Shown here in pieces: positions 34,422-42,952 of a stretch of DNA of 64,000 nt (within the stretch, counting starts at the first letter, position 1; each line of letters begins with the position of its first letter). Location: assembly GCF_023333595.1 (NCBI RefSeq), contig NZ_JAIQZM010000023.1, positions 49,311-113,310 on the forward strand. The letters run 5' to 3'. This stretch comes from Argonema galeatum A003/A1 (GTDB taxonomy: Bacteria; Cyanobacteriota; Cyanobacteriia; Cyanobacteriales; Aerosakkonemataceae). The notes beneath the pieces are model-generated. The model did not search any database. It saw only the letters and a list, made by a program, of their open reading frames with translations, and was not told where the DNA came from. Made by a program: the position numbers and the translations under genes.

Positions 34422-34748
34422 ATTATCCCTACTACTTACGAATATAGCAACAAAACCTTTGACTGCCAAGAAATATCTAAGCTAAAAGGCATCCTCGCCT
34501 CCGGCGAAAACATCTTAGGCGCACAACCCGGAACCGATAAACCCATCCATAAAAAAAGCACCAGTTGCGCTGCTGCCGTTATTACCGGATTTGCTGCCCT
34601 ATTTCTGAGTTTACAACAGCAACGCGGCGAACCCCTCAACGTCGAAGCCGTGCGCCAACCTATCCTCAACAGTGCTATTCCCTGCAATCCTGAAGAAGTC
34701 GAAGAACCAGAACGCTGTTTGCTAGGAAGGCTGAATATGCCAACTTAA
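34422..34748 (+). pseudogene. Remnant of a PatA/PatG-type subtilisin-like protease
   Basis: An open frame without a start codon encodes ISKLKGILASGENILGAQPG, KKSTSCAAAVITGFAALFLS, LQQQRGEPLNVEAVRQPIL and EEVEEPERCLLGRLNMPT before a stop. This matches the end of the S8 protease domain of cyanobactin maturation proteins (family pattern GTSFA...TG.AAL). The catalytic Gly-Thr-Ser is Ser-Thr-Ser here. The upstream two thirds with Asp and His are missing, so it is a decayed fragment. No precursor peptide or other pat genes are nearby. Its last bases overlap the cnaT stop. Confidence 0.7.
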
Positions 34749-35809
34749 ACAGATACTATTTGGAAGGAGGCGACAGTTTTACGAATTTCCTGAAGTTTTT
34801 TAACAACCTGTCCGCTGGTAAGTAAGGCTGTTGCTTCGGATATACCGGAGTGCATATCTGGAGAAACGCCTGAATTCCACAGATAAAAACCACCATTCCA
34901 GATGGCAGATTGCATCATTTCCGAGGGTTTTCCTTGCAACACGGATTGCACCTGTTCAATTAATTCGGCAGTGGAATCAAGAGAGGGATTCTTGTTACTA
35001 AAACCATAATCATTGTGTGCTAAATGCAGGCGTTCAAAGGGCGCGTCAGGCTTAGCAATGCCGATAATGGCGGTGCGATCGCGCGGCAAATCGCCACTTC
35101 CCTCTAAACCCTTCACCGTAGTGAAATGCTGAGTTCCCCGCAACGCGAAGGCGTCTCGAAACATATTTTCCGTAGGGGGATGAACAAATCCAGACACAAT
35201 GTGGGCATCTCCCGCGTAGGGACACCACATCAATTCCATCGTGGAAAAGGGAGGACGCTTGCCAATTTGGTCGCGGTAGGAAACAAATTCAGCTGCTAAA
35301 TGAAAATGTTGGGGCAAATAGACAAATCCCAGTCCTGTACTTTCAAAAACCTGCTGAGTTTGTGCTAGAGATAATTTAGTCCAATCAATGCCTAATCCCT
35401 GCCAGATATCAACCAGGGGTAGACCTTCTTTGGTAGGCATTCGATCGCCTCCGTGCATGATTACTGGCACTCCAGCTGCGGTTAGGATTAAAGCTGTGAG
35501 GGGACCGATCGGTGCCGTGCGCGATCGCCCATCATAAGGTATACCCAAAACTACCACCTCTGACTTAAACCGATCGCAGGGTTGCAGTTTTGGCCCCAGT
35601 TCGTCATAAGCATCCAGCATTCCAGCTAATTCTTCACCAGTGGGACGCTTGATACGGTGGGCAATCATAAAAGCCCCAATTTGTGCTGGGGTTGCTTCCC
35701 CAACCAACATCATTCGGGTTGCTTGGGCTGCTTCCTCTCGACTCAAATCTTCGCCGGTATGCGTACCGCTGCCAACTTTTTTCAGCAGTTCTCTAAAAAC
35801 TTTGCTCAT
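34745..35809 (-). CDS. cnaT: Anthranilate phosphoribosyltransferase-like regulator CnaT
   Basis: 354 residues of the TrpD-like nucleoside phosphorylase/transferase fold (EEAAQATRMMLVGEATPAQI, IMHGGDRMPTKEG, TVKGLEGSGDLPRDR). It is not a normal tryptophan gene: in Anabaena the orthologous gene cnaT lies beside ntcB and is needed for nirA-operon expression. The placement here next to ntcB and the nitrate genes supports that assignment. The molecular mechanism and any sugar-phosphate ligand are unknown. The glycine-rich PRPP loop (GTGGD in TrpD) is not conserved, which argues against a biosynthetic role. Confidence 0.8.
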   Translation of the reverse strand: MSKVFRELLKKVGSGTHTGEDLSREEAAQATRMMLVGEATPAQIGAFMIAHRIKRPTGEELAGMLDAYDELGPKLQPCDRFKSEVVVLGIPYDGRSRTAPIGPLTALILTAAGVPVIMHGGDRMPTKEGLPLVDIWQGLGIDWTKLSLAQTQQVFESTGLGFVYLPQHFHLAAEFVSYRDQIGKRPPFSTMELMWCPYAGDAHIVSGFVHPPTENMFRDAFALRGTQHFTTVKGLEGSGDLPRDRTAIIGIAKPDAPFERLHLAHNDYGFSNKNPSLDSTAELIEQVQSVLQGKPSEMMQSAIWNGGFYLWNSGVSPDMHSGISEATALLTSGQVVKKLQEIRKTVASFQIVSV

Positions 35810-35841
35810 AGAAGAAGTTCTTGGTTGTTAATTGTTCAGGA

Positions 35842-35925
35842 CTTACTCAGAAAGCCCCCTAACCCCCCGAATCTGAGGGGGACAAGACTTGTTCTCCCCC
35901 AGATTTGGGGGCAGGGGGGCGTGAG
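35842..35925. repeat. 84-bp imperfect inverted repeat
   Basis: The left arm begins CTTACTCAGAAAGCCCCCTA and the right arm ends GGGGGGCGTGAG. The centre contains CCCCCAGATTTGGGGG. Same family as 23234-23325, but with more divergent arms. It lies in the promoter region of cnaT between ntcB and cnaT. Confidence 0.75.
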
Positions 35926-36009
35926 TTCTGTTGTCATTTGTTATTAGAGTCATCGGTTATTGATTTTCTCTTATCCAATGACTAATGACCGATGACTAAT
36001 GACTAATGG

Positions 36010-36975
36010 CTATATTGCAATACTACGAGGTAAAGAAGTGGGGATAGTTGTAGTTGGTGACGCCACCGCTAGCGGTTCGGTTTGGATGCCGATTAACTTG
36101 TGAACGAGGTTGCGAAAATGCTGAATTGGTGGAATTAGAATGCGATCGCAACTTGTTACCAATACCACCTGACGCTTTAAAGTTGGTTCGCCAGTCGATC
36201 GCACTGCTAGACTTGGATCGTAATGGGCGTCAAAGACGGCTGTTTTGGGCAGTAAAGCGATCGCATCTCCTTGTCGCACCATGCCTCTAAAAGCATCCAA
36301 CGTATTCAGTTCCAAAACTGCATTCATAGTTGCACCCAGACGCTGAAATTGGTCTTGTATCAAGCGTTGCATCCCATAGCCAACCTTAAACACCACTTGC
36401 GGATAACGGGTTATTTCAGACCACGGTACTCGTTCGTACTGCGTAAGCGGATGATTTGCCGCCATCAAAACCTCAATCGGTTCATTGTAAAGCACATCAA
36501 CGATCATTTCCGGGCTGGCGGTTAAAAAGCGATTATTCATGACAATAGCTACATCGACAAGCCCATCTTTAAGGACTTTCAAAGCGCGATCGCTGCCTAG
36601 CGAAGTAACTCGCAATTGTACTGCTGGGTAGTCTTGACAGAACTTCTGCAATACTGGCGGCAAGTTATAAGCGCAGATCGAAGGAATCGCCGCCACACAA
36701 AGTTCTGGCTGTTTCCCTGCCAATAACTCTGCTAATTCCTGTGTCGCATTTTCCCACTCCTGGCAGATTTTCCGGGCGCGTGGTAAAAAGCGTTCGCCTC
36801 CCAGAGTTAACTTTGCCTGGTTACTCCGGTGAAATAGCGACAGACCCACATCTGTCTCCAGCGACTGAATCTGCCGACTGATCGTGGATTGGGTGACGCC
36901 ACATTTTCGCGCTGCTTGCTGAAAGCTGCCGGTTTCAGCGATCGCCAGGAATGCCTGCAACTGCTCGACGCGCAT
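36010..36975 (-). CDS. ntcB: LysR-family nitrogen assimilation activator NtcB
   Basis: 321 residues from ATG 36975 (MRVEQLQAFLAIAETGSFQ); the open frame runs 27 codons further upstream but the family begins here. The N-terminal winged helix-turn-helix contains QQAARKCGVTQSTISRQIQS, followed by the LysR linker helix and effector domain. NtcB binds the nirA promoter and boosts nitrate-assimilation genes in response to nitrite, in addition to NtcA. Context supports the assignment: cnaT downstream, a nirB-like HEAT gene upstream, nirA 3 kb away. The Pro/Thr/Ser-rich tail (VASPTTTIPTSLP) is a lineage-specific extension. Confidence 0.88.
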   Translation of the reverse strand: MRVEQLQAFLAIAETGSFQQAARKCGVTQSTISRQIQSLETDVGLSLFHRSNQAKLTLGGERFLPRARKICQEWENATQELAELLAGKQPELCVAAIPSICAYNLPPVLQKFCQDYPAVQLRVTSLGSDRALKVLKDGLVDVAIVMNNRFLTASPEMIVDVLYNEPIEVLMAANHPLTQYERVPWSEITRYPQVVFKVGYGMQRLIQDQFQRLGATMNAVLELNTLDAFRGMVRQGDAIALLPKTAVFDAHYDPSLAVRSTGEPTLKRQVVLVTSCDRILIPPIQHFRNLVHKLIGIQTEPLAVASPTTTIPTSLPRSIAI

Positions 36976-36981
36976 GATGAT

Positions 36982-36995
36982 GTAGCCCGCATTAC
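36982..36995. promoter_or_regulatory. NtcA-like box just upstream of ntcB
   Basis: GTAGCCCGCATTAC is a perfect GTA-N8-TAC palindrome seven bases before the ntcB start codon (minus strand). This is too close to the ATG for a normal class II promoter. About 16 such sites are expected by chance in 64 kb, so the evidence is positional only. Confidence 0.3.
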
Positions 36996-37101
36996 AATTA
37001 GGTCTTGCCTCGACCTTAGCCGATCTGCGGCTGCATTTTAGTAGAATTTGATACAACCTGGCAATGGAGAATTGCAGATTTCAGATTGAAGAATTGCAAA
37101 T

Positions 37102-38376
37102 CTAAAATTCCTGTAGGGCGATCGCAATTCCTTGTTTGAGTTCCGGCATGAGATTTTTGTCCGCAGCGATCTGGTGTAATTGTGCTAAAGCACTGGGAAA
37201 TTTTTTGAGGGCAGAGGTGGCGTGCAGCCTTACTCCCAAATCAGGATCTGCCAGCAGATCGATCAGAGGATCTATAGCTTGAGGATTCTTAAGCTGCCCC
37301 AAACTCACTGCCATTGCTTGTTTTACGCTGGGATGTTGAGCCGCTTGATGCTGGCATTTCAAAGCGTCGATTAAAATTCCAGCAGCTTGAGGTGCTAAAT
37401 CCGGCTGTTCGACTCGCCCCAAAACTGTCACGATTTCCTGATATATATCTACTGGCTCAAAGGTAAGTGCTTGTTGCAAATATCCTAAAGCTTTTGGTGT
37501 CTCAATCCAGCCTAAAGAACGGACGCAATGCAGTTGCAACGATATTGGTATGTTTGGCTTTAGCAATGCTTGAAATAGCGCATCGGCAGCAGCATCAGTT
37601 TTCAGGCGTCCCAGGGTACTTGCAGCAGCAGCGCAAACTTCCAGGTTGAAGTCCGAAAGCAGGGGTACGATTTGGTTGACCAAATCTACTTCTTCCTGTA
37701 AGTCAGCTCTTACACCTAAACCGATCGCAGCTTCCCGTCTAACTGGCGCAGCGAAGTCCTTCAAAGCCTGTAGCAGTACGGGGGGTATGCGGGGGTCGTG
37801 GAAACTGCTGAGCGCTTCAATAGCAGCCGCACGCACCGACTCTTGCTTGTCGTGGACGACGCCTAAGAGGGGCGTAATTATTTCCGAACGGCGGATATGG
37901 GAAAGCGATCGCACTGCTAATAGCCGCGTGTCTTCTTCTGCTAACAAATCCGTCAAAGCTGCAACGGCAGATTGACCCAAATTAGCCAACGCTTCTGCTG
38001 CGATACCCGTTAATTCTTCACTTTCGGAGGTTTCCAGGATTTCGACTAAAGCGTTAATTACTTCTGGGCGATCGAACCCTCCCAGTATACGCGCCACGAA
38101 CCAGCGCAATTCCTCATCTGCTTCTTCGTCTGACAAGATAGAAATCAGAGGAGCTATCGCCTCATTTCCCAAGTTGGGAAACACCTTTGCCACATCCCAG
38201 CGTTCTTGAAAATCCCCCGCTTCCAGAATTTCTAAGGCCCAATTTAGCACCTGTTTGCGATCGATCGCCGCCAAATTTTCACTCTCTATAAGCCCCCGGA
38301 GGTATTGATTTAGCAATGCCCAGTTTTCTTGTTCTGCTGCAATAGTGGCCTCTTCTACAACCTTCAACATCATCAA
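37102..38376 (-). CDS. nirB: HEAT-repeat protein, likely NirB
   Basis: 424 residues of HEAT/PBS-lyase-type alpha repeats (VINALVEILETSESEELTGI, IIPLL-type pairs, IPPVLLQALKDFAAPVRREA, AIDPLIDLLADPDLGVRLHA). No catalytic residues are visible. In Synechococcus and Anabaena a gene beside ntcB, nirB, is needed for full nitrite reductase activity and its product interacts with NirA. This gene occupies that position (nirB, then ntcB, then cnaT, opposite to nirA), so the name is inferred mainly from context. Phycobilisome-degradation NblB-like function is the main alternative. It is 126 bp upstream of ntcB and probably cotranscribed. Confidence 0.65.
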   Translation of the reverse strand: MMMLKVVEEATIAAEQENWALLNQYLRGLIESENLAAIDRKQVLNWALEILEAGDFQERWDVAKVFPNLGNEAIAPLISILSDEEADEELRWFVARILGGFDRPEVINALVEILETSESEELTGIAAEALANLGQSAVAALTDLLAEEDTRLLAVRSLSHIRRSEIITPLLGVVHDKQESVRAAAIEALSSFHDPRIPPVLLQALKDFAAPVRREAAIGLGVRADLQEEVDLVNQIVPLLSDFNLEVCAAAASTLGRLKTDAAADALFQALLKPNIPISLQLHCVRSLGWIETPKALGYLQQALTFEPVDIYQEIVTVLGRVEQPDLAPQAAGILIDALKCQHQAAQHPSVKQAMAVSLGQLKNPQAIDPLIDLLADPDLGVRLHATSALKKFPSALAQLHQIAADKNLMPELKQGIAIALQEF

Positions 38377-38543
38377 TTTAGCTCCCCCTTCGACTTAAGC
38401 TCAACCATCTTCCTAAGTTATTTAATTATCCAAAAAATCCGCTTATCAGTGGTCAAACATCCGTATTTATCTGCGGTTAAAACCGACGAGTGAATGCAAT
38501 TATCAAACTATTGCATTGCACCGCAGCGTCAATTAGGAACTTT

Positions 38544-39365
38544 TTAAGTGCAAGGCGCACTATATTTAAGGATATATTTCTTACCCCCAACATTAACACC
38601 CATAAACATAAGATAGTCATTTCCAGGTTCTTTAGGATGGTTTTCTATCCTTTCACCTTCTCCTTGCAAGTTAACATCACTCCGAGCCTTAAATTGGACT
38701 TTTCCATCTTCTGATAATTCTAAAACTAGAGCATCAAGTTGCTCCTCATAAATTGCCAAATAAAGTTTCGTACCATCAGCAGAGATACCTTCTGGTACGG
38801 TTTGATATGGCAACTGCCACGTTCGCAAAACCTTCTTCATCGTTTCATCTACCAACGCCGCTTCATCTAAACCAAAATCTGCTGGTCGCTTTAGTTGATA
38901 GCGTTTACCTTCTGACATTACAACCATTTCTTGTTGTGTCACTTGAAGGATGGGAATTTGCGATAAACATTCACCGCAGGCTCCAGCCCCAGGATTGCGG
39001 CTGATAAATCTAAGGGTGATATTTCCCCCTACTAGCTGCGTCATCGCGTGCGAGTAGGTAATTGTTGAAGGTAACGTAATTTGTCTCAATCGCTCAAGAC
39101 CAATAATTTCACAAACGTCAAACTCGTAATCGAATCCTTTTTCCGCTAGTAATTTATTGGCGTATGCAGCTAATTCTCTGGGAGAGATGTTAAGCTGGTT
39201 TTTGATTTTATTACTTACAACATCAAGAATATTTGAAGGGCGTATTATCGGAGCTTGATTTTGCTCTGCTGTCGCCACTAAAGAGATGCTTGGGGAATAA
39301 TTTAGCGTCAGAGCAATAAATGTGATGCTCCACAGCAGTAATGGATTAATCTTTTTTCTCAACAC
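38544..39365 (-). CDS. Exported protein of unknown function
   Basis: 273 residues with an N-terminal signal sequence (KKINPLLLWSITFIALTLNY, likely cleaved near SLVATAEQ). The mature part holds two cysteine motifs (CEIIG and GACGECLSQ) and a C-terminal beta-rich half (LYLAIYEEQLDALVLELS, DYLMFMGVNVGG). No family is recognised. It lies between the nirB-like gene and the first nirA with no evident operon partner. Confidence 0.7.
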   Translation of the reverse strand: MLRKKINPLLLWSITFIALTLNYSPSISLVATAEQNQAPIIRPSNILDVVSNKIKNQLNISPRELAAYANKLLAEKGFDYEFDVCEIIGLERLRQITLPSTITYSHAMTQLVGGNITLRFISRNPGAGACGECLSQIPILQVTQQEMVVMSEGKRYQLKRPADFGLDEAALVDETMKKVLRTWQLPYQTVPEGISADGTKLYLAIYEEQLDALVLELSEDGKVQFKARSDVNLQGEGERIENHPKEPGNDYLMFMGVNVGGKKYILKYSAPCT

Positions 39366-40028
39366 TGTCGTTCCTCTGCTCTGACTTACATTTACCCAAG
39401 CTGCCTAATGGCTCAAATCAGCGGTGGTTAGTATCCCCTCCAATTTCAGATAGTAGCCAGCTCATGCCTTAATATATGAGGATGTACTGGGAAACGCAGA
39501 CTCGTCAGTTCCCCGCCTTGGTCAAGTTAGTGGCTTACCAGGTTCTTACACTCTGGGCGATCGCATTATAACCCACATTCCGCACCCTCAACTGTCACAC
39601 ATCAACAAAAAAGGATGGAATAGTACGAATGAACTAATTAGAAACCAGAATAAGGAGACTTAATAATAATAAGTAGCGTTAAGCTGAAGAAGCGAGTAGA
39701 AAAGAAAATTTTGCGAGCGAGACAGCAGAATAGGAGAACAAGGAAACAAAAAAAGAGTTTAAAAAAAATTTATTACCACAAAAGAAGTGGGAAAATAGCC
39801 AGTGCAGGATGGCGGAAATAACTCACCACTAAAAATTGCCAATGATTGCTCTGGAAATCTTGATTTTTACCACTGACAACTGACCACTGACAACTGACCA
39901 CTGACCACTGACCACTGACCACTTGCACTAGAGACTAGCTATAAAGCATGGCCCGTCAATCCTGCCGAAGGTAAAAATGTCAAAAAAGCATAAGGTCTAT
40001 GCAATAAATTCATATTTATAAAGATTTT
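39366..40028. other. Long gap before nirA with tandem repeats
   Basis: Gene-free. A purine-rich stretch (39650-39790) has an AAGGAG and an open, very basic 52-codon frame without a standard start. At 39870-39923 the 7-mer CTGACCA/CTGACAA is repeated about seven times. No coding gene is supported. Confidence 0.5.
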
Positions 40029-40070
40029 GTAATTAAAGATACGAATTGAAACATATAGTCCCATTAGCTT
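40029..40070 (+). promoter_or_regulatory. NtcA-activated promoter of the first nirA
   Basis: GTAATTAAAGATAC (40029-40042) is a perfect GTA-N8-TAC NtcA site. It is followed after exactly 22 nt by TAGCTT (40065-40070), a TAN3T -10 box, the canonical class II NtcA promoter. The start would be near 40077, giving a leader of about 140 nt. A T-N11-A NtcB site was not searched for thoroughly. Confidence 0.85.
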
Positions 40071-40219
40071 AATACAAAGAAACAGTCAAATAAAAAAACA
40101 TAACACTGGCTTAAGGATCGAGCGTCCTATTTAGCACCGAAAAGCCACTTTCAGGTTCTAGCTCTGCACAAGCAAACAAGCGGTCACCAAGAGATGCCGT
40201 AGGGAACGAGGGATTATAC

Positions 40220-41758
40220 ATGACAAACGCAGCCACAGCAACCGTAAGTCTGAACAAATTTGAAAAATTTAAAGCCGAAAAAGATGGATTAGCAGTCAAA
40301 GCCGAGCTAGAAGACTTCGCCAGGATGGGCTGGGAAGCAATGGATGAAACCGACAGAGAGCATCGGCTCAAATGGTTAGGCATATTCTTCCGTCCCGTCA
40401 CCCCTGGCAAATTCATGATGCGGATGAGACTGCCCAACGGCATCATTACCACAAATCAAATGCGAACCCTAGCCGAAATCGTACAGCGATACGGCTGTGA
40501 CGGCAATGCCGACATCACCACCAGGCAAAACTTTCAATTGCGCGGTATTCGCATAGAAGACTTACCCGATATTTTCTGTAAGCTGAAATCAGCGGGCTTA
40601 ACCAGCATCCAATCTGGCATGGATAACGTCCGCAACATCACTGGCTCACCCGTAGCGGGTATTGACGCAGACGAACTCATCGACACGCGGGGACTCTGCT
40701 GTCAAGTGCAAGACAGGCTCACCAACAACGGCGAAGGCAACCCCGCTTTTACCAATCTGCCTCGGAAATTTAATATTGCGATCGCCGGATGTCGCGACAA
40801 CTCCGTCCATGCCGAAATCAACGATATCGCCTTCGTTCCCGCATATAAAGATGGAATATTAGGATTCAACGTCCTAGTCGGTGGCTTCTTCTCCGCCAAA
40901 CGCTGCGAAGCCGCCGTACCGCTCAACGCTTGGGTTCCACCCAGCGATGTTGTGGGCTTGTGCATTGCTATTTTAGAGCTTTATCGCGATCGCGGTTTGC
41001 GAGCAAATCGACAAAAAGCACGCTTAATGTGGCTAATCGATGAATGGGGAATAGACAAATTCCGAGCCGAAGTAGAAAAACAGCTAGCACATTCCCTCCA
41101 ACCAGCCGCAGAAAAAGATGAAATCATCTGGGAAAAACGCGACCATATCGGCATTTTTTCGCAAAAACAACCAGGTTTGAACTACGTCGGCTTGCACATC
41201 CCCGTCGGACGAGTGTATGCCCAAGATATGTTTGACCTCGCCAGAATAGCAGACGTTTACGGCAGTGGCGAAATCCGCCTCACAGTCGAACAAAATGTCA
41301 TAATTCCCAACATCCCCGACTCTCGTTTAAAAGCTTTCCTAGCAGAACCAATATTGCAGAAATTTTCCATCAACCCAGAACCTTTAAAACGGGCATTAGT
41401 TTCCTGCACCGGAGCGCAGTTCTGCAACTTTGCCTTAATAGAAACCAAAAACCGAGCCCTAGAGACAATTCAGGAACTGTCAGCCGAATTATCTCTAACC
41501 AAACCAGTGCGTATTCACTGGACTGGTTGCCCTAATTCTTGCGCTCAACCCCAAGTCGCCGACATTGGTTTGATGGGAACCAAAGTCAGAAAAAATGGCA
41601 AAACTCTCGAAGGCGTTGACATCTACATGGGCGGCACAGTTGGCAAAGATGCTCATCTCGGCAGCTGTGTCATGAAAAGCATTCCTTGTGAAGATTTGAA
41701 GCCTATTTTACAAGACTTGTTAATCCAGCGCTTCGGGGCTCAATTAAAGGAAAAGTAG
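40220..41758 (+). CDS. nirA: Ferredoxin-nitrite reductase, short form
   Basis: Reduces nitrite to ammonium with six electrons from ferredoxin. 512 residues, the usual cyanobacterial length. It has the sulfite/nitrite reductase repeats (GKFMMRMRLPNG, GNADITTRQNFQLRGI, IQSGMDNVRNITGSP), an Asn-Ser-rich core, and the siroheme/4Fe-4S ligands in SCTGAQFCN (C-x5-C) and CPNSCAQ (C-x3-C). GAGGGA precedes the ATG. It starts the transcript that would continue into nrtA. It is a paralogue of 46215-48236 but lacks that protein's ferredoxin domain and its repeat insertion. Confidence 0.96.
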   Translation: MTNAATATVSLNKFEKFKAEKDGLAVKAELEDFARMGWEAMDETDREHRLKWLGIFFRPVTPGKFMMRMRLPNGIITTNQMRTLAEIVQRYGCDGNADITTRQNFQLRGIRIEDLPDIFCKLKSAGLTSIQSGMDNVRNITGSPVAGIDADELIDTRGLCCQVQDRLTNNGEGNPAFTNLPRKFNIAIAGCRDNSVHAEINDIAFVPAYKDGILGFNVLVGGFFSAKRCEAAVPLNAWVPPSDVVGLCIAILELYRDRGLRANRQKARLMWLIDEWGIDKFRAEVEKQLAHSLQPAAEKDEIIWEKRDHIGIFSQKQPGLNYVGLHIPVGRVYAQDMFDLARIADVYGSGEIRLTVEQNVIIPNIPDSRLKAFLAEPILQKFSINPEPLKRALVSCTGAQFCNFALIETKNRALETIQELSAELSLTKPVRIHWTGCPNSCAQPQVADIGLMGTKVRKNGKTLEGVDIYMGGTVGKDAHLGSCVMKSIPCEDLKPILQDLLIQRFGAQLKEK

Positions 41759-41769
41759 ATCGCGTTGGG

Positions 41770-41885
41770 AAATTTAAAATTTCAGATTGCAGATTTCAAA
41801 TTTGTGGGGAAACAGGGAACGGGCAATTTAAAATTTCAGATTGAAGAATTGCAAATTGAATCTAAAATCCAAAATTTTTTCATCC
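41770..41885 (+). repeat. TTTAAAATTTCAGATT-type repeats between nirA and nrtA
   Basis: Several imperfect copies of TTTAAAATTTCAGATTG and AATCTAAAATCC in the 285-bp spacer between the first nirA and nrtA. They are the same STRR type as in the nirA2 leader (46080-46195) and before narM (53085-53180). No gene lies in the spacer. Confidence 0.7.
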
Positions 41886-42043
41886 AAAATCGTATAACTC
41901 TGCCTCGATCTGTTAAAAAGGATACTTTTCCATCAAGTTTATCCGTGTATATTGCAGTGTCAGGTTCCGGCATCAAGTTTTCGCAAAAGCATTGTGTGAC
42001 TGCTACGAAGTCACAACCAAAAAATTAACTACCGCCAGGGTGA

Positions 42044-42952
42044 ATGAAAATGACAAGATTTACCAGAAGACAATTCCTTATTACCGCAGGAGCAACCGCA
42101 GCCGGTACCCTACTAGCTCACGGCTGTACCTCCAACTCCTCCAATACCGCATCTACCCAGACTTCCAGCCCCACAGCTGCTTCCACCGCAGTACCAGCGG
42201 TAAATGTCAGCGCTACCGACACACCAGAAGTTACAACTGCCAAGTTGGGATTTATCGCCCTAACCGATTCTGCACCCCTAATAATTGCCAAAGAAAAAGG
42301 GTTATTTGAAAAGTACGGCATGAAGGATATCGAAATCCTCAAACAAGCTTCTTGGCCGGTAACTCGCGACAATTTAGAGACAGGTTCAGCAGGCGGCGGC
42401 ATTGATGGAGCGCACATCTTAAGCCCCATGCCTTACTTCATGACATTGGGCCAAACTAAAACCAATCAACCTTTGCCTATGTACATTTTGGCGCGGTTGA
42501 ATACCAACGGTCAGGCAATTTCTGTTGCTAATACTTATAAAGATGTAAAGCTTGGTTTAGACAGCAAAGTGCTGAAAGATGCCTTGACTAAAGCGAAAGC
42601 AGCTGGCAAAAACGACCTCAAAGTGGCCAGACCGGATGGTGGTATTCCAGAACTACTCTCTACTACCTTGGCTAAGTGTGCGTCAGAATATCGCTTTGGC
42701 GGTGAACCGAGTTTTCAAGGACAGCCCACAGGGAGAACGCCGAGGAATTATAGAACATCACATCGAGCTGGTGGGCTTGCAACACGCAGCGGACAAGCGA
42801 CCCAGCGAGTTGTCCGGCGGGATGAAACAGCGGGTTGCGATCGCACGCGCCTTAGCCATTCGCCCCAAATTGCTGCTGTTGGACGAACCTTTCGGGGCTT
42901 TGGATGCCTTAACGCGGGGTGGTTTGCAAGAACAGTTGATGAAAATTTGTGA
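42044..42952 (+). pseudogene. nrtA: nrtA truncated and fused out of frame to nrtC
   Basis: The first about 195 codons are a normal NrtA nitrate/nitrite-binding lipoprotein: Tat-like TRRQFLI, lipobox LAHGC, a Thr/Ser-rich linker, then TAKLGFIALTDSAPLIIAKE and the ligand-binding half. After LTKAKAAGKNDLKVA the homology stops abruptly at about 42628. The frame continues for about 108 codons through nrtC sequence in the wrong phase (RTSHRAGGLATRSGQ and so on). The second lobe, needed for nitrate binding, is missing. A deletion (or assembly join) removed the rest of nrtA, all of nrtB and the start of nrtC. Confidence 0.88.

Noticed and set aside
39654..39821. A 52-codon, strongly basic open frame (KLKKRVEKKILRARQQNRRT) after an AAGGAG
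   Set aside because: No ATG, GTG or TTG at a suitable place (the frame would begin with ATA codons), low complexity, no family resemblance.
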